From Streptomyces cellulosae (GTDB lineage Bacteria; Actinomycetota; Actinomycetes; Streptomycetales; Streptomycetaceae): a DNA stretch of 64,000 bases. The position numbers and the translations under genes are program-made. The stretch is from positions 1-64,000 of the forward strand of contig BNBH01000025.1 in NCBI GenBank assembly GCA_014655195.1. Direction: 5' to 3'. Below, piece after piece: positions 26,666 to 33,581 of this stretch; position 1 is the first letter of the stretch; each line of letters begins with the position of its first letter. Under the pieces are notes generated by a model. It did not search any database. It saw only the letters and a program-made list of their open reading frames with translations, and was not told where the DNA came from.

Positions 26666-26686
26666 TGTGACACTGTTGGTGTAACA
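26666..26686 (-). promoter_or_regulatory. Operator-like dyad before the CoA transferase-thiolase-fadB operon
   Basis: On the plus strand TGTGACAC (26666-26673), spacer TGTTG, then GTGTAACA (26679-26686): 7 of 8 positions are symmetric. It lies 16 bp upstream of the ATG, in a locally AT-richer patch, and would overlap the core promoter. This is what a repressor site for fatty-acid catabolism would look like (TetR or GntR type). The regulator is not identified. Confidence 0.5.
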
Positions 26687-26880
26687 CCTGCGATGTTAAG
26701 AAGGTCGCGGACCCGGCACAAGGGGAGGCGAGCAAGCGCTTGGCCAGAGTAGCCGGAGCGGGGCTTGGACCGTGTGCGGCGGGGCGCCGAGGCGGCGGTG
26801 ACGGGGCCCGGAATGCGGGTCCGCACCGGCGTGCCGCGGGCCTCCTGGTGCGCCGGGGCGGCTTCCGCCCGGCCGGCCCG

Positions 26881-27372
26881 GCCTTCCGCGGGTCGAGTGG
26901 CGACCATCCGGCGGCCGGGGGCGGCCTTCCGCGGGTCGAGTGGCGACCATCCGGCGGCCGGGGGCGGCCTTCCGCGGACCGGGGGCGGCCTTCCGCCGAC
27001 CCTGGAGCGGTCCCGCGGTGGGCAGGGGCGGCCTTCCGCCGACCGGGGCGGCCTTCCGCCGACCGGGGCGGCCTTCCGCCGACCGGGGCGGCCTTCCGCC
27101 GACCGGGGCGGCCTTCCGCCGGCCGGGGGGCGGGTCCCACGGCGGGCAGAGGCGGCCTCCACGGGCCGGGTACCGGTCCCGCAGCGGACCGAGGCGGCCA
27201 CCGCGGTCCGGGCAACGGCTTCCGCCGGCCGGGGCAGCCCTGCGCCGGCCGGGGGGCGGGTCCCACGGCGGGCAGAGGCGGCCTCCACGGGCCGGGTACC
27301 GCTCCCGCAGCGGACCGAGGCGGCCACCGCGGTCCGGGCAACGGCTTCCGCCGGCCGGGGCAGCCGTGCGCA
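26881..27372. repeat. Field of GC-rich tandem repeats (43-bp x2, 20-bp x5, 126-bp x2)
   Basis: The 802-bp gap 26651-27452 holds almost only repeats. A 43-bp unit starts at 26881 and 26924, with a partial third at 26967. A 20-bp unit GACCGGGGCGGCCTTCCGCC occurs four times in perfect register from 27041 to 27120 after a 16-bp partial from 27025. A 126-bp unit at 27121-27246 is repeated almost exactly at 27247-27372. The shared core is GGCCTTCCGC. All frames are open simply because of the base composition; I do not think it is coding. Confidence 0.88.
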
Positions 27373-27452
27373 GGCCGGGGGCGGTCCGTGGCGGGCCGGG
27401 GCTGCCTTCACGGGCCGGCCGGCTGTCGTGCGGCGCCCCGGCGCAGGGCGGC

Positions 27453-27854
27453 TCAGCGGACCGTCCGTTCCACTGTCCGGGCGTCCAGCTCGGCCACCCG
27501 TCGCTTCGTGGCGACCGTGCGGTAGCTTTCCTCCACCCAGTCGCACAGCAGCTCCGCCGACGGGGAGCCCGCGGGCTCCAGCGGGACGCGCACCCAGCCG
27601 GCCTTGCCCAGGCCGTACCCGGCGGGCTCGGCGCCCGGGCAGGCGAGCGCGTGGGCGTGCGCCGTCTCGTCCGTCAGCTTCACGGTGGCCCCGAGCGGGT
27701 GACTCCCGTCGTCCACGCCGAGGAAGACGAACACCTTCCGGTCGATTTTCGCGACCGTCTCGCCCCAGGGGTGCTCCTCGACGGCGCCCGGCAGGCGCAG
27801 CGCCCAGTCGCGCACTTTCTCCCACTTCCGCAGGGCGTTCCGTGGCACGGCCAT
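27453..27854 (-). CDS. MmcQ/YjbR-family protein
   Basis: 133 aa. The sequence LRKWEKVRDWALRLPGAVEE, HPWGETVAKIDRKVFVFLG, a VKLTDE strand and GLGKAGWVRVPL match the small MmcQ/YjbR fold, described as a CyaY-like DNA-binding-type domain. Biochemical function is not established. It is transcribed towards the repeat field, divergent from the saccharopine-dehydrogenase-like gene. Confidence 0.85.
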   Translation of the reverse strand: MAVPRNALRKWEKVRDWALRLPGAVEEHPWGETVAKIDRKVFVFLGVDDGSHPLGATVKLTDETAHAHALACPGAEPAGYGLGKAGWVRVPLEPAGSPSAELLCDWVEESYRTVATKRRVAELDARTVERTVR

Positions 27855-27944
27855 CGCTTTCCTCCGGGCTCGTCGTCGGGCTCCGCACCCCTCACGCTAG
27901 CCTCGGCCACCGACAGCGGCGCGGCTGCACGACCAAGGGGTGTC

Positions 27945-29123
27945 ATGAGCAGGCTGAGCAGGACGGACCGTCCGTACGACATCGTGCTCTTCGGAGCTAC
28001 CGGTTTCGCCGGGACGCTGACCGCGGAGTATCTGGCCGCCCATGCGCCGGAGGGCCTGCGCTGGGCCGTCGCGGGCCGCAGCGAGCGGAAGCTGGAGGAG
28101 CTGCGGGAGCGGTTGCCCGGCGGCGAGAAGGCGGGTGTGCTGCGGGCGGACGTGTCCGAGCCGGCCACGGTCCGCGCCCTCGCCGAGCAGGCGCGGGTGG
28201 TCGCCACCACGGTGGGGCCCTACGTGGAGTACGGCGAGGAACTCGTCGCCGCCTGCGCGGACACCGGCGCGGACTACGTCGACCTGACGGGTGAGCCGGA
28301 GTTCGTGGACCTGATGTACGTCCGCCACGACGCCCGCGCGCGGGAGACGGGGGCGCGGCTGGTGCACGCCTGCGGCTTCGACTCGGTGCCGCACGACCTG
28401 GGCGCGTACTTCACGGTGCGGCAGCTGCCGGAGGACGTGCCGCTGACGGTCGACGGGTACGTCACCGCCGACGCGGCCTTCTCGGGCGGCACGTTCGCCT
28501 CGGCGCTGAACCAGTTCGCCCGGCCGGGCGCGCTGCGGGCCGCCGCGCGGGACCGCCGGCGTCACGAGCCGCGGCTGGTGGGCCGCCGCGTCTCCGCCCC
28601 GGCGGGCGCCCCGCGCTACGCGCCGGAGGTGGACGCCTGGGCGCTGCCCCTGCCGACGATCGACGGCCAGATCGTGCGCCGCTCGGCGAAGGCGCTGGCC
28701 CGCTACGGCCCGGACTTCCGCTACCGCCACTACGCGGCGGTGCGCAGCCTGCCGGTCGCCCTGGGCGGGGTGGCCGCGGTGGGCACGCTGGTCGCGGCGG
28801 CCCAGGTCCCGCCGCTGCGCCGTGCCCTGTCAGCCCGCCTCGAGCCGGGCGACGGCCCGAGCCCCGAGAAGCGGGCGCGCAGCTGGTTCACGGTCCGCTT
28901 CGTCGGCGAGGGCGGCGGCCGCCGGGTGTACACGGAGGTCTCGGGCGGCGACCCGGGTTACGACGAGACGGCGAAGATGCTCGCGGAGAGCGCGCTGTCC
29001 CTCGCGTTCGACGACCTGCCCCTGACATCGGGCCAGGTCACGACGGCGGTGGCGATGGGCGACGCACTGATCGGCCGCCTTCAGGAGGCGGGGATCCGGT
29101 TCCGGGTGGCGGCGGTGCGCTGA
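27945..29123 (+). CDS. Saccharopine dehydrogenase-like NAD(P)-binding protein (trans-acting enoyl reductase type)
   Basis: 392 aa. The N-terminal Rossmann motif YDIVLFGATGFAGTLTAEYL is followed by ADYVDLTGEPEFVDLMYVRH and HACGFDSVPHDLGAYFTV, a pattern shared with mycobacterial trans-acting enoyl reductases and related membrane-associated oxidoreductases. A hydrophobic stretch (ALGGVAAVGTLVAAA, near residue 270) may touch the membrane. ATG 27945 follows AAGGGG. Its substrate is unknown; lipid-linked reduction is a reasonable guess. Repeat fields lie on both sides of this gene and its divergent neighbour. Confidence 0.85.
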   Translation: MSRLSRTDRPYDIVLFGATGFAGTLTAEYLAAHAPEGLRWAVAGRSERKLEELRERLPGGEKAGVLRADVSEPATVRALAEQARVVATTVGPYVEYGEELVAACADTGADYVDLTGEPEFVDLMYVRHDARARETGARLVHACGFDSVPHDLGAYFTVRQLPEDVPLTVDGYVTADAAFSGGTFASALNQFARPGALRAAARDRRRHEPRLVGRRVSAPAGAPRYAPEVDAWALPLPTIDGQIVRRSAKALARYGPDFRYRHYAAVRSLPVALGGVAAVGTLVAAAQVPPLRRALSARLEPGDGPSPEKRARSWFTVRFVGEGGGRRVYTEVSGGDPGYDETAKMLAESALSLAFDDLPLTSGQVTTAVAMGDALIGRLQEAGIRFRVAAVR

Positions 29124-29446
29124 GGGGTGCGCGGCGCGCGGCTGTCCGGCGCGGGTCGGGGCGGGTGGCACGGGGGCGTGGCGGTCCCCCGCCCAGCTCG
29201 GCGCGCGGTGACCAGCGTCTGCGGGGCAGTGCGCTCGACAGCCGGGCCGCCTTCCGCTCCGGCGGGCCGCCTTCCGCTCCGGCGGGCCGCCTTCCGCTCC
29301 GGCGGGCCGCCTTCCGCTCCGGCGGGCCGCCGGGGCCGTCGGGGATGGGCGACTGCCGGCGATTCGCTGGGCGTTGACGGGCGAGTGGTGCGTCCGGGCT
29401 GCCCGCAGGGCGTCGCGCCCCCGGACGGGCACCGCCCACGCCCGGG
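29124..29446. repeat. Gap containing a 20-bp tandem repeat (4.5 copies, 29241-29337)
   Basis: 323 bp without a gene. Units of GGCGGGCCGCCTTCCGCTCC start at 29261, 29281 and 29301, with a variant copy at 29241 and a partial one at 29321. The core GCCTTCCGC is the same as in the repeat field at 26.9-27.4 kb, and the unit length is again 20 bp. Confidence 0.85.
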
Positions 29447-29593
29447 TCACAGTGGCCAGGTGATCAGCGTGTAGATCATGCCCGCCACCCAGCCCACTCC
29501 CGCCAGCACCGCCAGGGACAGGCCCAGTGTGACGGCTCGGGCGGTGGGGCGCGTGGGCGTGGGACGGGGGCGGGTCGTGCGGTGTGTCGGCAT
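29447..29593 (-). CDS. Small single-pass membrane protein
   Basis: 48 aa from ATG 29593. An Arg/Thr/Pro-rich N-terminus is followed by one hydrophobic helix (AVTLGLSLAVLAGVGWVAGM) and a short tail ending in TWPL. The gene has a weak GGGTG site. Because of the frameshift in the upstream endonuclease V gene, the current reading frame of that gene runs through into this one without a stop. I regard the small protein as the original separate gene. Function is unknown. Confidence 0.6.
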   Translation of the reverse strand: MPTHRTTRPRPTPTRPTARAVTLGLSLAVLAGVGWVAGMIYTLITWPL

Positions 29594-29640
29594 GTGAACA
29601 CCCTGCCGACTCACCGGTGTTCGGGCATCCGTACGCGTAC

Positions 29641-30346
29641 TCAGTCCGCCGTGAGTGCCCGTGCTGCCTCGCGGAGGGCGCGGCGGCACAGGGCGTCCGC
29701 CCTGCGGGTGGTCTCGGGGAGGCGGTAGGCGGGGGGCCAGGGCGAGGGTGTGGGCGCAGGCGTTGTCCAGGCTCACCCGGTGGCCCACCGAGACGAACAC
29801 CGGTTTGACGGCGTCACGGGTGCGCAGCGCGCGGCCCACCTCCTCGGTGCCGGCGAGCAGCGGGGCGGTGCTGCCGCGCGGGGCGGCGGGCTCGTCGTAG
29901 GTGAAGGTGAAGGGGTTCTTGGCCACGCCGATCGTCGGGAGTCCGGTGAGGACGCCGAGGTGGCTGGCGAGGCCGAAGCGGCGCGGGTGAGCGCGGCCGT
30001 AGCCGTCGCAGACCACCAGGCCGGGCGCGCAGGGCAGCGCCTTCAGGGCGGCCAGCACCGTGGGGATCTCGCGGAAGGCGAGGAGTCCGGGCACGTAGGG
30101 GAAGGAGACCCGGCCGACCGCCGTGGACTCGGCGACGACGGCCAAGGTCGCCGCGTCCAGCACGACGGCCGCCGCGACGACCACGTCCCGCTCGTCGTCG
30201 TAGGCGACGTCGACGCCGGTGACGTGGCCGGTGCCGGGCGGCGGCCCCGGTTCGTCGAGCACCACCTTCGCGCGGAGCGCGTCCTGGACGGCGCGGGCCT
30301 CTTCCTCTGTGGCCGGCCACCCGGCCGGTGTGCGTACGGTCGTCAT
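29641..30346 (-). pseudogene. nfi: Endonuclease V (deoxyinosine 3'-endonuclease), frameshifted near its 3' end
   Basis: Residues 1-200 are a good endonuclease V: HVTGVDVAYDDE with the catalytic Asp, FPYVPGLLAFREIPTVLAAL, VVCDGYGRAHPRRFGLASHL and KPVFVSVGHRVSLDNACAHT. After LALAP the frame shifts: the plus-strand run of six G at 29731-29736 holds one base more than needed. With that base removed the protein would continue RYRLPETTRRADALCRRALR and end at a TGA at 29641-29643. As written, the frame continues to 29447 and fuses the enzyme to the 48-aa membrane protein (299 aa). The catalytic core is intact, so the gene may still be active; a sequencing error is also possible. Confidence 0.8.
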
Positions 30347-30394
30347 GGTCCCCCAGAGCCTAGGGGCGGGGCGCTCCGCGCGGTGGCGCGGGGC

Positions 30395-30718
30395 TCACTT
30401 GCCGAGCGCCCGCTGCAGCTGCCCCTTGTTCATGCTCGAACGGCCCTCGATGTTCCGCTTCTTGGCCTCTTCGTAGAGCTGGTCGCGGGTCGGGCCCTGG
30501 GATCCCTTGCCGGACCGCTGGCCGCCGCGCCTGCCGGAGGACATGTCCTGCGTCGACGTCCGGCTGGCCGTCTTCGACTCGCCGGACCGGGCGCGTTCCT
30601 TGTTCACCGTCCGGGCGGCGATCTCCTTGGCGCGCCCGGTGCTCTCGCCCCGGTCCTTCGCGCTCTCCTTGATGTGCTCGTACTGACGCTCCCGCTTGGG
30701 GCTGGAACCGCGTGGCAT
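30395..30718 (-). CDS. Small basic protein with a Rho N-terminal-like (SAP-type) motif
   Basis: 107 aa, very hydrophilic. The N-terminus (MPRGSSPKRERQYEHIKESA) and centre are rich in Arg, Lys, Ser and Glu. The last 35 residues (RDQLYEEAKKRNIEGRSSMN) look like a Rho_N/SAP helix-extended-helix nucleic-acid-binding motif. Similar Streptomyces proteins are often labelled plasmid stabilization protein without functional proof. It lies 48 bp upstream of the endonuclease V start, on the same strand. Confidence 0.75.
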   Translation of the reverse strand: MPRGSSPKRERQYEHIKESAKDRGESTGRAKEIAARTVNKERARSGESKTASRTSTQDMSSGRRGGQRSGKGSQGPTRDQLYEEAKKRNIEGRSSMNKGQLQRALGK

Positions 30719-30810
30719 GTCCGCTCACTTTCTCTCGCGCTCGGCGAGCGCTCGGTCGCGTACAGCGGTCGGGTACCCCGGCCCGCGGGATCCAGTGCCG
30801 CCGGCCCGCG

Positions 30811-31935
30811 TCACTGCTCCAGTCGGGCGACCCTGCCCTTCTCCCCCGCCGCCCAGCAGCCCTGGTCGGGCGTGCAGTCGACGGTGTACGAGCCGGTGTC
30901 GACGGTGCGCCAGGTGCGGCCGCCGTCGGTGGTGAGGTCGGTGCCGGTGGGGCCGACGGCGAGGGCGGCGGTGCGGCTGTGCGGGAGCCAGGCGGCGCCG
31001 GAGCGGTAGGCGGGCGGGGAGCCGGCGGACGGGCGCCAGGTGCGGCCGCCGTCGGCGGTGCGGGCGGCGGCGTCGGGCGAGGGCAGGCCGGGGGTGAAGT
31101 CGCCGCCGACGGCGAGACCGTGGTGGCGGTCGCGGAAGGCGAGGGCGAAGACGCCGCGCGCCGGGTCCCCGGCGGGGATCGGGGTGTCGGTGGCCGTCCA
31201 GGTGCGGCCGCGGTCGGCGGAGTGCAGCACGCGGGCCCGGTGCGCTCCCCCGGTGGCCAGCCAGACGTCCTTCGGCCCGGACGACACCACGCACTGGCCG
31301 CTCGCGGCGAACCCGGCCTCGCCCTCCAGCGCCGGGGGCATGCCGGTGTCGGGCAGCACGGTCCAGGAACGGCCACCGTCGCGGGTGGACAGGATGCGGA
31401 ACTTCCCGTCCACGGGGTCGCTCATGGCGAGCCCGTGGCGGTGGTCGAAGAAGGTGACGCAGTCGTAGAAGGCGCGGGGGTCGGGGTTGCGGAAGGTCTC
31501 GGTCCAGGTGGTTCCGCCGTCGTCGGTGCGGTAGACGCGGGAGTCCTCGCCCTCCCCGATGGCCAGCACCACGGCCCTGCGCGCGTCGAACGCCTCGACG
31601 TCCCGGAACTGCAACTCCTCCGCACCGGGCGGCGACACGTCCCGCCAGGTCCGTCCGCCGTCGGTGGTGCGCAGCACGGTGCCGAGGGATCCGGCCACCC
31701 ACGCGGTGTCCCGGCTGACGGCGGCCAGACCTCGGAACCGCGCGTCGGGGGCGCCGGTGTCCTTCAACGACCAGTGCGGGGCGCTCTTTTCGCCGTCCGG
31801 TCCGTGTGCCTGGGCCGGTACGGCGGTGAGCGCGGCGAGTGCCGCGACGCCCGCCGCTGCCGCGGTCACCCGCCGCAGTCCCCGCCCCGTCCGTCCCGCG
31901 GTTCCCGCCCGTCGCGTACTTCCCCAGCGCCTCAT
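30811..31935 (-). CDS. Secreted beta-propeller protein with BNR/Asp-box repeats (Ycf48-like)
   Basis: 374 aa. An Arg-rich N-region and hydrophobic core ending in AVPAQA form a signal peptide. The mature part carries Asp-box repeats (RTTDGGRTWRDV, RTDDGGTTWTET, STRDGGRSWTVL, HSADRGRTWTAT, TTDGGRTWRTV), each closing a propeller blade, as in sialidase-like and Ycf48/YCF48-type proteins. The sialidase catalytic residues are not evident, so a binding or oxidoreductase-like role is more likely. It stands alone; function is unknown. Confidence 0.8.
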   Translation of the reverse strand: MRRWGSTRRAGTAGRTGRGLRRVTAAAAGVAALAALTAVPAQAHGPDGEKSAPHWSLKDTGAPDARFRGLAAVSRDTAWVAGSLGTVLRTTDGGRTWRDVSPPGAEELQFRDVEAFDARRAVVLAIGEGEDSRVYRTDDGGTTWTETFRNPDPRAFYDCVTFFDHRHGLAMSDPVDGKFRILSTRDGGRSWTVLPDTGMPPALEGEAGFAASGQCVVSSGPKDVWLATGGAHRARVLHSADRGRTWTATDTPIPAGDPARGVFALAFRDRHHGLAVGGDFTPGLPSPDAAARTADGGRTWRPSAGSPPAYRSGAAWLPHSRTAALAVGPTGTDLTTDGGRTWRTVDTGSYTVDCTPDQGCWAAGEKGRVARLEQ

Positions 31936-32052
31936 GGCGGGCGAAGCTAGCCCACAGGCGGGGCGCCGTCCAGAGCGCCCGCCGGCGGGGGCGGCCCCAA
32001 GTGGCCCGTGCGGAACGGGAGGAGAGACGTGTCACTCGGGTGCATGAAGGCG

Positions 32053-32066
32053 GTGACAGAGGTCAC
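32053..32066 (+). promoter_or_regulatory. Palindrome upstream of ssgD
   Basis: GTGAC-AGAG-GTCAC is perfectly symmetric, 105 bp before the ssgD start. A second short dyad GGAAT-N5-ATTCC follows near 32086-32100. They may be regulator sites for a developmentally controlled gene; no regulator can be named with confidence. Confidence 0.4.
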
Positions 32067-32170
32067 TAGCACTCCATGCGCACGGAATGGCCGATTCCAG
32101 CGTCTCTTCCAGTAGCCGACAGACATGAACCGCCCGGAAGCCAGCCCAGCCGTCACGAGGGAGCAAGGCG

Positions 32171-32584
32171 TTGTCCACCGTCATCGAGCAGTCCGTAGAG
32201 GCCCGCCTGGTCGCAGCAGCGCCGCGGATGGCCGACATCCCCGCCACGCTGCACTACGACGGCGACGACCCGTTCGCCGTCCGCATGACCTTCCCCGCGC
32301 CCGCGACGCTCGAAGGCGTCGACGTGTGCTGGACGTTCGCCCGCGACCTGCTCGCGGCGGGCATGGAGTCCCCGGAGGGCGACGGCGACGTCCGGGTCCG
32401 CCCGTACGGCTACGACCGCACGGTGCTTGAGTTCCACGCCCCGGAGGGCACGGCGGTGATCCACGTCCGCTCCGGCGAACTGCGCCGCTTCCTGGAGGCC
32501 ACGAGCGAACTCGTCCCCACGGGCCTCGAGCACCTCCGCCTCGACCTGGACCACGACCTGGCGGAACTGATGCGGGACGCGTAG
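32171..32584 (+). CDS. ssgD: SsgA-like sporulation and cell-division regulator, SsgD-type
   Basis: 137 aa SsgA-like protein (SALP), a family found only in sporulating actinobacteria and controlling peptidoglycan events in division and spore formation. The fold is recognisable from LHYDGDDPFAVRMTFP, VCWTFARDLLAAGM and GDVRVRPYG...VLEFHAPEG. The gene appears to start at TTG 32171 behind GAGGGAGCAAGG. The symbol rests on similarity and on my recollection that S. coelicolor ssgD is SCO6722 in the same neighbourhood. It is followed by a perfect 20-bp hairpin. Confidence 0.85.
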   Translation: MSTVIEQSVEARLVAAAPRMADIPATLHYDGDDPFAVRMTFPAPATLEGVDVCWTFARDLLAAGMESPEGDGDVRVRPYGYDRTVLEFHAPEGTAVIHVRSGELRRFLEATSELVPTGLEHLRLDLDHDLAELMRDA

Positions 32585-32600
32585 GCCCGCGCAGGCACGC

Positions 32601-32649
32601 GGCGAACGGCCAGGCACCCCGGGTGACGCGGGGTGCCTGGCCGTTCGCC
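32601..32649. terminator. Perfect 20-bp hairpin between ssgD and the GPP34 gene
   Basis: GGCGAACGGCCAGGCACCCC (32601-32620) pairs exactly with its complement at 32630-32649 around a 9-nt loop. It lies between the convergent stops at 32584 and 32661, so it probably terminates both transcripts. Confidence 0.9.
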
Positions 32650-32660
32650 GTTGCGGGGCT

Positions 32661-33260
32661 TCAGCGGCCCTTGGGCAGCGCCGGCGCCGCGTCCCTCAGG
32701 CCCGCTTCCAGTTCGTGGAGGAGGCCCGCGAGAGCGGGGGCCATCGGCACCGTCGGCAAGGTGCCCGAGGACACGATCGGGAGGTCGGCTGCCGCCGCGA
32801 GGGTGAGGACCGTCGCCGTGGTCTCGTCAGGGGTGACCGCGCCCGACAGGACCTCCCGGGCCTCCGCCCGGAGGGCGTCCGCGCGGGCCGTGTCCGCGAG
32901 AACGTGGTCCACCGACGGGAACACGCCGAGCACCCGGTGCTTCTCGGCCCGCAGCACCCCCTCGGCGACCAGGTGTTCGCGGACCGCGTCCAGGGTGTGG
33001 CGGGCGTGCAGCGTCACCCAGGTGCGCCAGCCGTGCGGGAAGGACTCGCTGACCAGTTCGAGGAGCCCGTCCAGGGCCGGGTCACCGGTGCGGGAGTCCA
33101 GGTCGCGCGGGGTCGCGATGCCGTCGTCGTCGACCAGCAGGCCACGGCGTGCGAGATCGGCCAGGGCGCCGGCCCGCACCACGGGGGCGGCCCGGGTGGG
33201 GTCGAGGTCCCAGGCCAGCAGGCACAGGCGGGCCGGCAGGGAGAGCGGGCCGTTGGGCAC
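32661..33260 (-). CDS. GOLPH3/VPS74 (GPP34)-family protein
   Basis: 199 aa. LSLPARLCLLAWDLDPTRAA, ALADLARRGLLVDDDGIA and the helical remainder match the GPP34 domain, which in eukaryotes binds phosphoinositides and Golgi glycosyltransferases. Streptomyces have several paralogs of unknown role, possibly at the membrane. GTG 33260 is chosen because a perfect AGGAGG lies four bases upstream; the longer frame above it has none. Confidence 0.85.
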   Translation of the reverse strand: MPNGPLSLPARLCLLAWDLDPTRAAPVVRAGALADLARRGLLVDDDGIATPRDLDSRTGDPALDGLLELVSESFPHGWRTWVTLHARHTLDAVREHLVAEGVLRAEKHRVLGVFPSVDHVLADTARADALRAEAREVLSGAVTPDETTATVLTLAAAADLPIVSSGTLPTVPMAPALAGLLHELEAGLRDAAPALPKGR

Positions 33261-33309
33261 GAGGCCTCCTCGGTGCGGGGACACGGGGTCCACGGTGCCA
33301 ACAAACGCG

Positions 33310-33338
33310 TTGACGGCCGGTGGGGCCGCGCGTAACGT
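33310..33338 (+). promoter_or_regulatory. Promoter of the ABC-F gene leader
   Basis: A -35 TTGACG (33310-33315), a 17-bp spacer and a -10 TAACGT (33333-33338) fit a primary-sigma promoter. Transcription would start near 33345, leaving a leader of about 237 nt before the ABC-F ATG. Confidence 0.65.
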
Positions 33339-33363
33339 CGTCGGCGGTTCTGTTGCCGTCGAT

Positions 33364-33387
33364 GGGAGAAGGACGTTGCTCGTCTGA
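33364..33387 (+). promoter_or_regulatory. Three-codon upstream ORF (M-L-V) with strong ribosome site in the ABC-F leader
   Basis: GGGAGAAGGA (33364-33373) is followed by TTG CTC GTC TGA (33376-33387), which would encode formyl-Met-Leu-Val. The spacing is short but usable. Such minimal uORFs in front of ABC-F or other ribosome-protection genes are typical ribosome-stalling sensors. A terminator hairpin follows 70 nt downstream. Confidence 0.6.
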
Positions 33388-33456
33388 GGTTCTGAGACAC
33401 CGCCTCACACCGCTCAGGTGTGTGCGCCGCGTGCGACCTCGGCGTTCGAGCCGTCC

Positions 33457-33483
33457 TTGCGGTCCCTCCGCAACGGGGCTTTT
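33457..33483 (+). terminator. Attenuator hairpin with T-run in the ABC-F leader
   Basis: TTGCGG-TCCCT-CCGCAA (33457-33473), then CGGGGC and TTTT (33480-33483). Unlike most terminators in this window it has a T-tract. It stands between promoter and gene, so it must be read through for expression. Upstream alternative stems exist, e.g. CACACC-GCTCA-GGTGTG in 33407-33424, and GAGGT (33386-33390) with ACCTC (33436-33440). Confidence 0.65.
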
Positions 33484-33581
33484 CTCATGCCACGGATCTC
33501 CTCCCCGGCTGCCGGTCGTCGTCCCGCGGTGTCTCGATACGCGTGTGCCCCTGATCGAACCGTGCAACCGCGGAGGCCCGC

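Noticed and set aside
27025..27120. CRISPR-like array
   Set aside because: The 20-bp units are directly adjacent with no spacers, and no cas gene is near. It is a simple tandem repeat.
24279..27341. A 1020-codon minus-strand frame joining the repeat field with the thiolase
   Set aside because: The upstream part only translates repeats and the antiparallel frame of the CoA transferase. The thiolase has a proper GTG start and homology beginning at 25493.
32053..32066. BldD box upstream of ssgD
   Set aside because: The palindrome GTGAC-AGAG-GTCAC resembles but does not match the BldD consensus spacing as I remember it, so only a generic palindrome is reported.
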